A DNA stretch of 64,000 bases from DATAGF01 sp963834875 (GCA_963834875.1 CAWIDG010000033.1:62001-126000); one strand, 5' to 3'. Shown: positions 27,295 through 41,642, numbered from the stretch's first letter. The notes: generated from the sequence alone by a model not told the origin. Numbers and translations are program-made.

Positions 27295-28818
27295 GTGACC
27301 ACCCGGCCGAGCACCCGCCCGCCCGCCGGCCCGGTCCGGCCCGCGGGGCGCGCCGAGCGGGGCTCGGTACGCCGCGACGCCCGCTTCCTGCCCCTGCTCG
27401 CCGGCCCGGCGGGGACGGCGGCGGTGCGGCGGCTGCTGTCGGTCGCCGTGCTCGTGGCGATGGACGTGACCGCCGTCTTCGCCGGCATCTACGCGGCCCT
27501 GGCGTTCAAGCTGTGGGTGCGCGGCGACCCGGTGGACGCCGGCGCGATCTGGGCGGTGGAGCAGAAGGCGCTCCCGGTGGCGGCGACCACGCTGGTCCTG
27601 GTCTTCGCCAAGAACCGTCTCTACGGGCCGCGCGAGCAGCGCGGCGGCGCGGCGCGGATCCTCTCCTCGGTGACCCTCGCGACGGTGATCGTGCTGGCGG
27701 TCGTGCTCATCGCGGGGTGGCGCTTCGACACCTACTACATCTTCTACGCGTCCTGGATCCTGGTCGGCGCGGCGGTGCTGGCGCTGCGCGCCAGCTACGA
27801 CAGCGTCACGGCGCTCGTGCTCGACGCCCTCCACTTCGAGCGCCGGGCGCTGCTGGTGGGCGCCCCGGCGCTCGTGTCGACGATCGCCGAGAGCCTCGAG
27901 CGCTCCGACGCCCGCCAGGGCGTGCCGTACCGGGTGGTCGGCCGCGAGCAGCTCGTGGCGGGGGTGGGGCTCGAGGACGCCGCGGGGCAGGCGGGCCGCC
28001 TGCGGGAGGCGCTGGACCCGGCGCGCGTGGACGAGGTGATCCTGACCGGCTGGTCGGGCGACGACGCCCCGGTGCTGGAGCTGCTCGAGGTCTGCCGGCG
28101 CCGCGGCCTGCCCGTGCGGCTCGCGCCCACGACGGCCGAGCTGCTGTCGCACGCGGTGCAGGCGATCCCCGCCCCCGGGCTGCCGCTGTTCGAGCTGCGG
28201 CCGCCGGTGCTCGGGGGCGCGGCCTTCCTGGCCAAGCGGGCGTTCGACATCGTGGTCGGGTCGCTGATCGGCCTGCTCGCGGCGCCCGTCATCGGCGTCG
28301 CCGCCCTCGCGATCAAGCTCGAGGACCGCGGGCCGGTGATCCACCGCAGCCGCCGGGTGGGGGTCGAGGAGTCGACGTTCACCTGCTTCAAGCTGCGGAC
28401 CATGCGCGTGGGCGCCGAGGGCGAGCAGTCGCGCCTCGAGGAGCTCAACGAGGCCGGCGGGGCGATCTTCAAGATCCGCGACGACCCGCGCGTCACGAGG
28501 GTGGGGCGGGTGCTGCGCCGCTACTCGATCGACGAGCTCCCGCAGCTCTGGAACGTGCTGCGCGGCGAGATGTCGCTGGTCGGCCCGCGGCCGCTCCCGA
28601 TCCGCGACTACGAGCGCCTCGACGACCTGCACCGCAAGCGCTACCTGGTGCTGCCCGGCCTGACCGGCCTCTGGCAGGTCAGCGGCCGCAGCGACCTGTC
28701 GTTCGACGAGCTCGTGCGGCTCGACTTCTACTACGTCGAGACCTGGTCGATCTGGCTCGACCTGACCATCCTCGCGCGCACGATCCCGGTCGTGCTCGGG
28801 CGGAAGGGCGCGTACTGA
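27295..28818 (+). CDS. Polyprenyl-phosphate sugar-1-phosphate transferase (WcaJ/EpsE type)
   Basis: The 507-residue protein has four to five N-terminal membrane segments (about residues 40-150), a central CoA-binding-like domain (ALLVGAPALVSTIAESLER) and a C-terminal bacterial sugar transferase domain. The latter has a membrane hairpin (FDIVVGSLIGLLAAPVIGVA), TFTCFKLRTMRVGAEGEQS, RVLRRYSIDELPQLWNVLRG and MSLVGPRPLP. It transfers the first sugar phosphate to undecaprenyl phosphate and so starts repeat-unit assembly. GTG 27,295 follows a GGAGGGAGG site. Confidence 0.93.
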   Translation: MTTRPSTRPPAGPVRPAGRAERGSVRRDARFLPLLAGPAGTAAVRRLLSVAVLVAMDVTAVFAGIYAALAFKLWVRGDPVDAGAIWAVEQKALPVAATTLVLVFAKNRLYGPREQRGGAARILSSVTLATVIVLAVVLIAGWRFDTYYIFYASWILVGAAVLALRASYDSVTALVLDALHFERRALLVGAPALVSTIAESLERSDARQGVPYRVVGREQLVAGVGLEDAAGQAGRLREALDPARVDEVILTGWSGDDAPVLELLEVCRRRGLPVRLAPTTAELLSHAVQAIPAPGLPLFELRPPVLGGAAFLAKRAFDIVVGSLIGLLAAPVIGVAALAIKLEDRGPVIHRSRRVGVEESTFTCFKLRTMRVGAEGEQSRLEELNEAGGAIFKIRDDPRVTRVGRVLRRYSIDELPQLWNVLRGEMSLVGPRPLPIRDYERLDDLHRKRYLVLPGLTGLWQVSGRSDLSFDELVRLDFYYVETWSIWLDLTILARTIPVVLGRKGAY

Positions 28819-28830
28819 CGGCGTCCCCCC

Positions 28831-29730
28831 TCAGGCCGGGACGATGCCGGTCTCGCGCTGCCAGGCCCGCAGCGTCGACCAGGCGAGCACCAGCCCGCTG
28901 AACTCCCCGGCCGGCGCGACGCGCGCGAGCACCTCCCGCGGCGTCGGGCGGCGCCCGTCGAACCAGGCCCGCGCCGCGACCCGGACCGTCGCCGAGTCGA
29001 CGGCCGGGCCGGTCGAAGTGCCCCATCAGCAGCACCAGGAACCCGGCCGTCGCCGGCCCCACCCCCGCGAGCCCCTGGAGCTCCGCGTACGTGCGCTCGC
29101 CGTCGCCGGTCGCCGAGGCGGCCTCGATCTCGGCGAGGGTGCCGTCGATCGCCGACCGCGCCGCGGCCAGGATCGCGCCGCCGCGGTAGCCGACGCGGGC
29201 CTCCGCGCGCAGCCAGTCCTCGCCGGCCCGCAGGAGCGGCGGCGGGCTCGGGGAAGGCGCCGCCGTCGCCGAGCGCCGCGATGCGGTTGATGGTGACGAC
29301 GGCCTGGCGCCAGGTGGTGTTGGTGCCGCAGATCGACTTGACGACGTCCTCGTAGAGCGAGGGGCCGGCCAGCAGCCGGCCGCCGCCGTAGGCCGCCAGA
29401 TCGCGGGCGAGGCCGGCGTCGACCGCCTCCGCGGCCTCCGGGAACCCGGTCAGGTCGGCGTCGAGCTGCAGCATCCGCGCCACCCGCGCGGCCGCCGCCT
29501 CCCGCGCGGCCGGCGGCAGCGGCGGGGTCGCGGACACCCGCACCCCGCCGCCCGCGTCGCGCATCCGGAGCGTCACGGGGCCGTCGCCGTAGGCCTCCGT
29601 CCGGCGCAGGACCGCGCCCTCGGCGTCCCAGGCGAAGGGGGCCGTCTGGAACCAGCCGTGGCTCACGGCGACCGCCGGGAGCCGGAACGGCCCCCGGGCG
29701 GCCAGGGTCAGCTGGGAGTGCGGGCTCAGA
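28831..29730 (-). CDS. HhH-GPD family DNA glycosylase, two frameshifts
   Basis: The N-terminal part (FRLPAVAVSHGWFQTAPFAW, LLAGPSLYEDVVKSICGTNT, TWRQAVVTINRIAALG) matches AlkA/OGG-type glycosylases. After an indel near 29,250 the frame continues with EARVGYRGGAILAAARSAID and LQGLAGVGPATAGFLVLLMG, the helix-hairpin-helix. After a C insertion near 29,010 it has AVDSATVRVAARAWF, with the catalytic Asp. It excises damaged bases in repair. The start is unclear and overlaps the glnA end; no good ATG or GTG is visible, so 29,730 is approximate. Confidence 0.8.
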
Positions 29731-31048
29731 GCAGCGGCAGGTACCGCTCGATCTCGTACGGGGTCACCTGGACGCGGTACTCGTCCCACTCGGCGCGCTT
29801 GAGGTCGACGAAGCGCGAGTGGATGTGCTCGCCGAAGGCCTTCAGCAGCAGCTCGCTGGCGGCGCCGAGCTCGATGGCCTCGCCGAGCGACTCGGGCAGC
29901 TGCTCGATCCCGGCGCGCTCGCGCTCCTCGTGGGTGAGGTCGTAGAGGTTCCGCTCCATCGGCGGCGGCAGCTCGTAGCCCTGCTCGATCCCCTCGAGGC
30001 CCGCGTGCAGCATCGCCGCGAAGGTCAGGTAGGGGTTGCAGGCGGGATCGGGGCAGCGGAACTCGGCCCGGGTGGCGCGCTCCTTGCCCGGGTGGTAGAC
30101 GGGCACGCGCACCAGCGCGGAGCGGTTGCGCCGGCTCCAGGCCGAGTAGACCGGCGCCTCGTAGCCCAGCACGAGGCGCTTGTAGGAGTTGACCCACTGC
30201 GCGAACACGCACGAGATCTCGCGCGCGTGGCGCAGGAGGCCGGCGATGAAGCCCCTGGCCTCGGCCGACAGGTAGGACTCGTCGTCGGGGTCGAAGAAGG
30301 CGTTCTTGTCGCCCCGGAACAGGCTCTGGTGGACGTGCATGCCGCTGCCGTTCTCGCCGAAGAGCGGCTTCGGCATGAAGGTGGCGTAGCAGCCGTTCTT
30401 GTGCGCGATCTCCTTCACGATCGTGCGGTAGGTCATGACGTTGTCGGCCATCTGCAGGCCGTCGGCGAAGCGCATGTCGATCTCGTGCTGCGAGGGGCCG
30501 ACCTCGTGGTGCGAGTACTCGACCTTGATGCCCATCTCCTCGAGCGCCATCACCGTGTCGCGGCGCAGGTCGCTCGCCTCGTCGAGCGTGGTGAGGTCGA
30601 AGTAGCCGCCCTTGTCGAGCACCTCGGTGGCGTCGGAGCCGCGGAAGTAGAAGTACTCGAGCTCCGGGCCGAGGTAGAAGTGGTCGTAGCCCATCCCCTT
30701 GGCGCGCTCGAGCGCCCGCCGCATCACGTAGCGCGGGTCGCCCTCGTAGGGCTCGCCCCCCGGCACCTTCACGTCGCAGAACATCCGCGCGACCGCGCGC
30801 TCCTGTGGGCGGTACGGGAGGATCGCGAACGTGTCGGGGTCGGGCATCGCGATCATGTCCGACTCCTCGATGGCGTTGAAGCCGGTGATCGAGGAGCCGT
30901 CGAAGCCCATCCCGCCCTCCATGGCGTCGTCCAGCTCCTCCTTGGTGATGGCGAAGCTCTTGAGCTGCCCGAGGATGTCCGTGAACCAGAGCCGGATGAA
31001 CTTCACGTCCCGCTCCTCGACGGCCGCCGTGACCTCGTCTCGCGTCAT
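29726..31048 (-). CDS. glnA: Glutamine synthetase, type I
   Basis: The 440-residue product has the full GSI pattern: VKFIRLWFTDILGQLKSFAI, GFDGSSITGFNAIEESDMIA, YLGPELEYFYF, HHEVGPSQHEIDMRFADG, GSGMHVHQSLF and a NRSALVRVPVYHP segment. A Tyr in MERNLYDLTHEE is at the place of the adenylylation site. The enzyme forms glutamine from glutamate, ammonia and ATP. It lies downstream of glnN on the same strand, separated by a strong hairpin. Confidence 0.97.
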   Translation of the reverse strand: MTRDEVTAAVEERDVKFIRLWFTDILGQLKSFAITKEELDDAMEGGMGFDGSSITGFNAIEESDMIAMPDPDTFAILPYRPQERAVARMFCDVKVPGGEPYEGDPRYVMRRALERAKGMGYDHFYLGPELEYFYFRGSDATEVLDKGGYFDLTTLDEASDLRRDTVMALEEMGIKVEYSHHEVGPSQHEIDMRFADGLQMADNVMTYRTIVKEIAHKNGCYATFMPKPLFGENGSGMHVHQSLFRGDKNAFFDPDDESYLSAEARGFIAGLLRHAREISCVFAQWVNSYKRLVLGYEAPVYSAWSRRNRSALVRVPVYHPGKERATRAEFRCPDPACNPYLTFAAMLHAGLEGIEQGYELPPPMERNLYDLTHEERERAGIEQLPESLGEAIELGAASELLLKAFGEHIHSRFVDLKRAEWDEYRVQVTPYEIERYLPLL

Positions 31049-31107
31049 CCTGCCTCCCTCTGCGCGTTCGCCTTCCTGACGTGCCGGCGGCAGCCTCCCA
31101 GAGCGCG

Positions 31108-31149
31108 GACGGGCCCGTCCACCCCGGGCGAGGGGGTGGCGGGCCCGTC
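31108..31149 (-). terminator. Strong hairpin between glnN and glnA
   Basis: GACGGGCCCGTCCACCCC at 31,108-31,125 pairs with GGGGTGGCGGGCCCGTC at 31,133-31,149, with one bulged base and a short GC-rich loop. There is no T-run, as is common in high-GC actinobacteria. It would end or attenuate the glnN transcript before glnA. Confidence 0.6.
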
Positions 31150-31172
31150 TGCGCCCGGCGCGGGCGAGCCGG

Positions 31173-33329
<2,157 letters not shown>

Positions 33330-33434
33330 GGCCTGGGCGGCCCTCCTTTTCCGGGCGTGGCAGCGCTGGATCATATGCGCGGCCCCCGCTCCGCCGCTTT
33401 GTGACGCGGGGCCAAACGCCGCACGCGTCGTTTC

Positions 33435-33454
33435 GCCCGGTGGATAAACCGGGC
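33435..33454. promoter_or_regulatory. Inverted repeat between glnN and the PucR-type gene
   Basis: GCCCGGT-GGATAA-ACCGGGC has 7-bp arms and lies in the divergent intergenic region, 106 bp from the glnN start and 56 bp from the regulator start. A second GGCCCC/GGGGCC inverted repeat occurs at 33,381-33,413. They are candidate binding sites for the neighbouring regulator; this is inference from position. Confidence 0.4.
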
Positions 33455-33509
33455 ACGCTGCGAAGCCGGGCGCTTGAAACCGGCGGAGCCGTCCCCCATC
33501 CTCGGGGCG

Positions 33510-35151
33510 GTGACGACACGAACCAGGACCGGGGCCGCCGCGCCCGCCGGCCGGGCGCTGCTCGCCGACCTGGCGCTCGTCCCGTCGCTCGCAGAGCGCC
33601 CGCCGCGTGCCGGCCTCGGCCGACCTGGAGCGGCCGGTGTCGGCCCTCGCCCTCCCCGACGAGGCGGCGCCCGACGAGCCCGATGCGCTGCTCCTCTGCC
33701 CGGGCGCCCCCCCGGACGAGGTCCCCGAGGGGTGCGCGGGCGTGGTGTGCCGCGAGCCGCCGGCGGGCGACCTGGGCGTGCCCGCCCTCGTGCTGCCGCC
33801 CGACGCGTCGTGGAGCGCGGTGATCGCCGACCTCGTCGCGGCGCTCGAGCAGGGCTCGGGGCTGGCGGGCGCGCTCGCGGCGCGCGCGGCGCTGCGGGGG
33901 CCCCTGGTGGAGGACCAGGGCTTCCCCGGCCTGGCCGCCGCCGCGCGCGGCGTCCTCGGCGCGCCGGTCGCCATCCTGGACGAGTACCTCGACCTGCGCG
34001 GCGCGGCGGGCCTCGCGGAGGAGCACGAGACGGCCCTCGAGGCCGCGGTGGTGCGCGCCCGCGGCCACGGGCCGGCCTCGGTCCTCGGGCCGTTCATGGA
34101 GGAGGAGATGCCGGGGCGCAGCAGGGTCGTGGTGAGCGGCGCCGACGGCCCCATCGGCGTGCTGGTCACCTGGATCGCCCCCCCGCTCAGCCCGCGCGCC
34201 GCGGCGGCGATCGGCGAGCTGGCCGACGCCTACGCGCTCGAGCGGTCCCGCGAGGAGGTGCGCACCGAGACCGAGTCGCGCCTCCGCGGCGACCTCATCG
34301 AGGAGCTGATGGCCGGCGAGGCGGTCAGCCGCGAGTCGCTCGTGCGCCGGGCGCGCCACCTGGGCGCCGACCTGTCGCGCGGGGCGGTCGCCCTCATCGG
34401 GGTGCTGCAGGACCCGCACACCGAGGGCCGCGTCATCACCGACCCGCGCCTGACGCGCCGCTTCCTGCAGCAGGCGCGCGCCGCGATGGACATGCACTGG
34501 CCCCGGGCGCTGGTCAACTGGAACGAGGGCCGCCTGCTCGCGCTCCTGCCGCCCGCGGTGGGCGCGCCGGACGAGCCGCCGCGCGAGGAGGTCGAGGCCC
34601 AGGCCTTCACGCTGGGCAAGCGCCTGCTCGGCGCCACCCGCGAGACCGTGCCGGGCCTCGTCCTGACGCTCGCCCTCTCGCGCTTCACGCCCGAGCCGGA
34701 GCGCCTCGGGTCGGCCCTCGACGAGTCGCGCCTGGCCCTGGCGATCGGCGAGCGGCTCGGCCGCGTGGGCGAGGTCGTGACCTTCGAGGAGACCGGGACC
34801 TACAAGCTCCTCTTCCAGATCTTCGCCGACCGGCCCGAGGAGCTGAGCTCGTTCTACGACCAGACCATCGCGCCGCTCGTGCGCTACGACGAGCAGTACC
34901 AGACCGAGCTCGTCGGGACCCTCTCGACCTACCTCGGCCACGACTGCAACCTCGCCGCCACCGCGAGCACCCTCTACACGCACCGCCACACGGTGCGCTA
35001 CCGCCTCGACCGGATCGCCGAGCTGTCGGGCCTCGACATCGCCAAGACCGACGACCGGGAGAAGCTCTCGCTCGGCCTGAAGGCCATGCGCCTGCTGGGC
35101 CGGCGCGTCTCGACGGTGACTGAGCGCCGCCCGCGGCGCGGCCAGGCGTGA
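33510..35151 (+). CDS. PucR/CdaR-type transcriptional regulator, one frameshift near the start
   Basis: The main frame from 33,607 encodes about 500 residues. A variable N-terminal sensor part is followed by a GGDEF-like CdaR region (RESLVRRARHLGADLSRGAV) and a C-terminal PucR helix-turn-helix (LSTYLGHDCNLAATASTLYT, HRHTVRYRLDRIAELSG). The natural N-terminus (VTTRTRTGAAAPAGRALLAD) is in another frame from GTG 33,510, so one indel near 33,600 is likely. PucR-family proteins regulate purine, amino acid or nitrogen metabolism; here divergence from glnN points to glutamine synthesis. Confidence 0.82.
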
Positions 35152-35738
35152 CGCCGGCTCCGTCCCGACGGCTCGCGTCGCTGATGGGGCGGATGCGCAG
35201 ACACAAGGCGTGGGTCGCCTTCGGCGCGTGCTGGCTGCTCGCGGCGGCCACGCTGGTCGTCGTCGCCGGCGCCGCCCTGGGCGGCTGGGGAGCGGAGCCC
35301 CACGCCGAGGCGGACGTCCTCTTCGGCGTCGCCGCCGTGATGATCACGGCTCCCCTCATCCCCCTGATGGGGCTCTTCTTCATGTTCTGTCTGTACTGCA
35401 TGTGGATCGGCCTCGCGCTCAACCTGGCGATCCTGGAGTTCGTCTGGCTCCGCCTCCCCGGCCTGGGCTCGCGGTCCTCTCGCGGCCGCGCCCAGCACTG
35501 CGCGGCATACGCGGCTCCCCGCGGCGGACCTGATCCACACGGCTACTACACGGCGCTCGGCGTCGACCCGCGCAGTTCGCATCGCCTCATCCGCGTCGCC
35601 TACCGCCGGCAGGCGCTCCGTAATCATCCGGATCGAGGTGGCAGCGTTGGCCGCATGCAGACGATCAACGAGGCCTGGGCGGTCGTCGGCGACTCCGAGA
35701 AGCGACGGGCCTACGACGCGGGGGCTGCGGCCGTCTAG
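35148..35738 (+). CDS. Membrane-anchored J-domain protein
   Basis: The 196-residue protein has two or three membrane segments (about residues 23-46 and 58-105) and a C-terminal J domain. The latter contains HGYYTALGVDPRSSHRLIRV, the HPD motif in RNHPDRGGSVG and NEAWAVVGDSEKRRAYD. J domains stimulate DnaK ATPase; the anchor suggests recruitment of DnaK to the membrane. GTG 35,148 overlaps the regulator stop by 4 nt. Confidence 0.8.
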   Translation: MTPAPSRRLASLMGRMRRHKAWVAFGACWLLAAATLVVVAGAALGGWGAEPHAEADVLFGVAAVMITAPLIPLMGLFFMFCLYCMWIGLALNLAILEFVWLRLPGLGSRSSRGRAQHCAAYAAPRGGPDPHGYYTALGVDPRSSHRLIRVAYRRQALRNHPDRGGSVGRMQTINEAWAVVGDSEKRRAYDAGAAAV

Positions 35739-36115
35739 GCCGGCCTGATCTGGAAGCCGTAGTCCGGGTCGGGCTCGGGCGCGTCCGCCACGGCCCGGAC
35801 GATCGTCTGCATGTCGCACAGCGGCGGCAGCTCGCGTCCCGCGCCGGCCACGAGCCGCAGCAGGTACAGCTCGGGATCGTCGGTGTAGGGCGGGTGGATC
35901 GCCCGCGGCGCGATCACGGGGAGCTCGCGGGCGAGGTCGGCGATCGAGATCGAGCCGCGCTCCTCCACCAGCCGGTACACGACCTCGCGGGCCGGCAGCA
36001 GCTCGAGGGCGCCGTCCAGGTGCTCCGGGACCCGCGGGCGGGCCGTGCTGACCAGCAGATCCGCCGGCGCGTACTGAGCGTCCGGATCGAGCGTCTTCTG
36101 GGCCCTGCGCGCCAC
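35735..36115 (-). CDS. Uncharacterised 126-residue protein
   Basis: The protein is soluble and acidic at the C-terminus. It has the segment ELLPAREVVYRLVEERGSIS followed by IADLARELPVIAPRAIHPPY, which looks like a winged-helix-like small domain, and a C-terminal region with CDMQTIVRAVADAPEPDPDY. I do not recognise the family. It ends over the J-domain gene stop and lies directly downstream of pabC, one base away, so it may be the last gene of the pab operon. Confidence 0.6.
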   Translation of the reverse strand: MARRAQKTLDPDAQYAPADLLVSTARPRVPEHLDGALELLPAREVVYRLVEERGSISIADLARELPVIAPRAIHPPYTDDPELYLLRLVAGAGRELPPLCDMQTIVRAVADAPEPDPDYGFQIRPA

Positions 36116-36946
36116 CTATACCCCCGAGTCGCCAGCGGGGAGCGTACCCCACGCCGCGCGCAGGCCAGTGGCGATCCTGCGGGCGAGCGCACCCGGATTC
36201 CCATCCCCGACCGGCGCTCCGTCCACCGCGACCACGGCCAGCGCGCCGGTCACGGCGTTGGTGAGGACGATCTCGCGAGCCCCCCGCCAGACCGCCTCGG
36301 GCAGCTCCTGCTCGCGGACGCCGCCGGCCTCCATCGCGACGGCCCGCGCCACCCCGGCCAGCAGCCCCCGGGCGGGGGCCGTGAACGCGCCGGCGCCCGT
36401 CGCGACGATGACGTTCGCGAGCGCGGCCTCGCCGAGGCGCCCGTCGGCGTCCAGCAGCAGCGCGTGGTCCGCGCCGGCCGCCTCGGCGCGCCGCTGGGCC
36501 ACCCGGTGCCCGGCGTAGGAGAGGGTCTTGTGCTCGGCGATGACATTTCCCGGCCACCAGGCGCCGCGCACGCTGATCGCCGTGACCGCCGCCGGCTCGG
36601 CGGGCGCCGGCTCCTCGGGGGAGACCTCCACCAGCAGCGTGGGCCGCGGGGTCACGGTCAGGCGCACCCTGGCCGGACGGGCGCCGGAGGCGGCGAGCGC
36701 CTCGGCGACCGCGCCGCGCATCCGCTCGCGCGAGGGCATCGGCGCCATGCCCAGCGCCTCGGCCGACGCCGCGACCCGGTCGAGGTGGTGCTCCAGGAGG
36801 CCGACGCGCCCGCCCTCGGCGCGCATCGTCTCGAACAGCCCCTCCCCCCACCGCACCGCCGGGTCGTCGATGGACAGGGCGGCGGCGCCGGGAGGCACGA
36901 GCGCGCCGTCCAGCCAGACGGCCCTGCCCGGAGGCGCCGCGCTCAC
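36116..36946 (-). CDS. pabC: Aminodeoxychorismate lyase (class IV aminotransferase)
   Basis: The 276-residue PLP protein has AVRWGEGLFETMRAEGGRVG at the N-terminus, the lysine segment VIAEHKTLSYAGHRVAQRRA and DHALLLDADGRLGEAALANV, as in PabC and branched-chain aminotransferases. The GTG start overlaps the pabB stop, which favours aminodeoxychorismate lyase over an amino acid transaminase. The product would be 4-aminobenzoate for folate synthesis. Confidence 0.88.
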   Translation of the reverse strand: MSAAPPGRAVWLDGALVPPGAAALSIDDPAVRWGEGLFETMRAEGGRVGLLEHHLDRVAASAEALGMAPMPSRERMRGAVAEALAASGARPARVRLTVTPRPTLLVEVSPEEPAPAEPAAVTAISVRGAWWPGNVIAEHKTLSYAGHRVAQRRAEAAGADHALLLDADGRLGEAALANVIVATGAGAFTAPARGLLAGVARAVAMEAGGVREQELPEAVWRGAREIVLTNAVTGALAVVAVDGAPVGDGNPGALARRIATGLRAAWGTLPAGDSGV

Positions 36947-38247
36947 CCGCCGATGGCGCTGAGGAAGGGCGCGGCCTTGGCCCAGGCCTCGGCCCGCTCG
37001 GCCCCGGGGTCGGAGTCCCACACCACGGCTCCGCCGCACCAGTAGCGCGCCTCCCCCCCGGCCAGCCAGGCCGTGCGGATCGCGACGCTGGCCTCGAGCG
37101 AGCCGTCGGCGCCGAGCGCGACGACGCTTCCGTAGGCGGGGCCGCGGCCCACGGGCTCGAGGTCGCGGATCACCTCCATCGCGCGGACCTTGGGGCAGCC
37201 GGTGACCGAGCCGCCGGGGAAGACCGCCCGCAGCAGCTCCCTCGGCCCGGCGTCCTCGCGCAGGTCGGCGACCACCTCGCTGACCAGGTGCTCCACGTAG
37301 GGGGTCGGGAGGGCGTCGAAGAGGCGCGCCACGCGCACGCCCCCCGGCCGCGCGACCCGGCCGAGGTCGTTGCGGACGAGGTCGACGATCATCACGTGCT
37401 CGGCGCGGTCCTTCGCGCTGACGGCCAGCTCGCCCGTCATCCCCAGCGGCGCGGTGCCCTTGATCGGCTCGCTGCGCGCGACCCCGTCGCGCAGGCTCAC
37501 CAGCAGCTCGGGCGAGGCCGAGGCGACGGCGCCCTCCGGCAGGGCGAGGTACGCCCGCCGCGCGGCGGGCCCGGCGGCGCTCCAGAGGCGCCGCGCGAGC
37601 GCGAGGGGAGGCTCGTCCCAGGGCACCGTCAGCCGCTGCGCCACGTTGATCTGGTAGCAGTCGCCCGCGCGGATCAGCTCGCGCGCCGCCTCGACGGCGG
37701 CCCGGTAGGCGTCGCCGGGCAGCGAGGTGACCGCCTGCCGCGCCACCGGCGGCGGCAGCGGCGCGAGCGGCGCCGCGCCCGCGACCGTCGCGGCGAGCTC
37801 GTCGAGCTCGCGCTCCCCGGCCGCCGAGGCGACCAGGCAGCGCCCGTCGTCGTCGATCAGCGCGACCGTGTCGTAGCGGGCGAGCGCCGCGAGCGGCGGG
37901 CCGCCCGGGTCGGGCCGCGGGTCCGGGAGCCGCTCGACGGTGCCGCCGAGGTCGTATGCGAGCAGCCCGATCCAGCCGCCGGCCATCGCGGCGCCGTGCG
38001 GCCGCGGCTCGGGGGGGCGGGCGAGGGCCTCCCACGCGGCCGGCCCCACGACGACCTCGGCCGGGTCGGCGGCCACCGCCGTGACGCCGCCGTGGCGCAC
38101 CAGCGCGGGCCGCTCCCTGCCCGCGAGCGCCGCGAGCGCGGCCACCGGGTCGACCGGCCCGGCCAGCGCCCGGACCGCGACCCCCTCGGCGTGTGTGAGA
38201 ATGCCCGCCGAGACGTCCCCGGCCGAAGGAGTCGCTCCGTGCCGCAC
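36943..38247 (-). CDS. pabB: Aminodeoxychorismate synthase component I
   Basis: The 434-residue protein has the chorismate-binding motifs of the PabB/TrpE family: AGDCYQINVAQRLTV, ARSEPIKGTAPLG, EHVMIVDLVRNDLGRVARPG and FPGGSVTGCPKVRAMEVIRD. The N-terminal domain is short and variable. Together with an amidotransferase subunit, absent here, it makes 4-amino-4-deoxychorismate. The pabC gene follows with a 4-nt overlap. Confidence 0.93.
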   Translation of the reverse strand: MRHGATPSAGDVSAGILTHAEGVAVRALAGPVDPVAALAALAGRERPALVRHGGVTAVAADPAEVVVGPAAWEALARPPEPRPHGAAMAGGWIGLLAYDLGGTVERLPDPRPDPGGPPLAALARYDTVALIDDDGRCLVASAAGERELDELAATVAGAAPLAPLPPPVARQAVTSLPGDAYRAAVEAARELIRAGDCYQINVAQRLTVPWDEPPLALARRLWSAAGPAARRAYLALPEGAVASASPELLVSLRDGVARSEPIKGTAPLGMTGELAVSAKDRAEHVMIVDLVRNDLGRVARPGGVRVARLFDALPTPYVEHLVSEVVADLREDAGPRELLRAVFPGGSVTGCPKVRAMEVIRDLEPVGRGPAYGSVVALGADGSLEASVAIRTAWLAGGEARYWCGGAVVWDSDPGAERAEAWAKAAPFLSAIGG

Positions 38248-38270
38248 CCGGCTGACGCTAGCAAGGCGCC

Positions 38271-38759
38271 ATGAGGCAGACGCTCGCCTTCCAGGCGACG
38301 GGCTTCGACTGCTCGCCGGTGCAGGTCGAGATCGAGGACGGCGGCGAGCCCGTCGACGAGGCGGCGCTCCCGGTCGCGCTGCTCGCCTTCGAGAGCGGCC
38401 CGAACGTCGTGCTCACGCTCCCGCTCGCCGCGACGGACGCCGAGAACATGATGAACGCGTTCACGCAGGCCGAGCCCCACCGCCAGGACGTCCCCGACGC
38501 CGGGAACTGGCAGCCGCAGCCCGCCGGCCTCTCCGAGGGCCTGTTCTGGGCGCTCCAGCCGAGCGTCGTGGGCGTGGCGGTCACGCCGCCGCAGCAGACG
38601 CCGGACGGCCTGGTGCCCCACTGGACGCTGGCGTTCGACGACGAGGACGGAAGCCAGGTCCAGATCGCCGTCAGCGACCCGATGTGCGTGCAGATCGTGC
38701 GGTCGCTCGCCCAGGTCGCGCACGGCGAGCTGGAGGCCCCGGAGACAAACGAGGAATAG
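38271..38759 (+). CDS. Uncharacterised 162-residue protein
   Basis: The protein is acidic and soluble, with no membrane segment or cysteine cluster. It has a beta-strand-rich first half (TLAFQATGFDCSPVQVEIED) and a segment VALLAFESGPNVVLTLPLAA. I do not recognise it. It is divergent from pabB by only 23 nt and lies 50 nt upstream of the nitrite/sulfite reductase, in the same direction. Confidence 0.65.
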   Translation: MRQTLAFQATGFDCSPVQVEIEDGGEPVDEAALPVALLAFESGPNVVLTLPLAATDAENMMNAFTQAEPHRQDVPDAGNWQPQPAGLSEGLFWALQPSVVGVAVTPPQQTPDGLVPHWTLAFDDEDGSQVQIAVSDPMCVQIVRSLAQVAHGELEAPETNEE

Positions 38760-38809
38760 CCGCCGGGTTTCTGTTATTTTGCCCCCGCTCAGCGACGCGG
38801 GCGGGGGAC

Positions 38810-41074
<2,265 letters not shown>

Positions 41075-41082
41075 GAGCCGCC

Positions 41083-41637
41083 ATGGGCACCGTGGCCGCC
41101 ACCGAGATCGTCCGCATCGGCGCCAAGCTCTACGCCGAGAACCCCGAGGTCATCGACCTGCCGGCCTACATCCCGCTCTTCCACGGCTGGATCCAGGGCG
41201 GCGATCTCGACGGCGTCCCGATCGACGTCGCCGACTACGGCCACGTCCCGGACGGCCCCGGGGTGATGCTGATCGGGCACGAGGCCGACCGCTCGCTCGA
41301 CCTGGGCGAGGGGCGGCCCGGCGTCGTCTACCAGCGCAAGCGCGAGGGCGAAGGCTCCCTCGAGGACCGGATCGCCGCGGCCATCGAGGCGGCGGACGGG
41401 CTGGCCGACGAGCTCGAGGCCGACCCGGCCGCGGGCGGCGTGCGCTTCGGCCGCGACGAGATCCTCCTGCGGATCAACGACCGCCTCAACGCCCCCAACG
41501 ACGACGCGACCCTCGACGCCCTCCGCCCGGCCATCGAGGCCGCTCTCGCGACGGTCCGCCCGGGCCGCGCCGCGACGATCGAGCGCGTGGCCGACGACCC
41601 GAAGGGCCCGTTCCGCGGCAGGGTGCGCCTCCTGTAG
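41083..41637 (+). CDS. Uncharacterised protein linked to the nitrite/sulfite reductase
   Basis: The 184-residue protein starts 9 nt after the reductase stop and is probably cotranscribed. It has GAKLYAENPEVIDLPAYIPL, FHGWIQGGDLDGVPIDVADY, a GVMLIGHEADRSLDLGEGR strand and a C-terminal RINDRLNAPNDDATLDAL helix. No cysteines or membrane segments are seen. It may assist or regulate the reductase; this is inferred only from position. Confidence 0.7.
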   Translation: MGTVAATEIVRIGAKLYAENPEVIDLPAYIPLFHGWIQGGDLDGVPIDVADYGHVPDGPGVMLIGHEADRSLDLGEGRPGVVYQRKREGEGSLEDRIAAAIEAADGLADELEADPAAGGVRFGRDEILLRINDRLNAPNDDATLDALRPAIEAALATVRPGRAATIERVADDPKGPFRGRVRLL

Positions 41638-41642
41638 ATCCC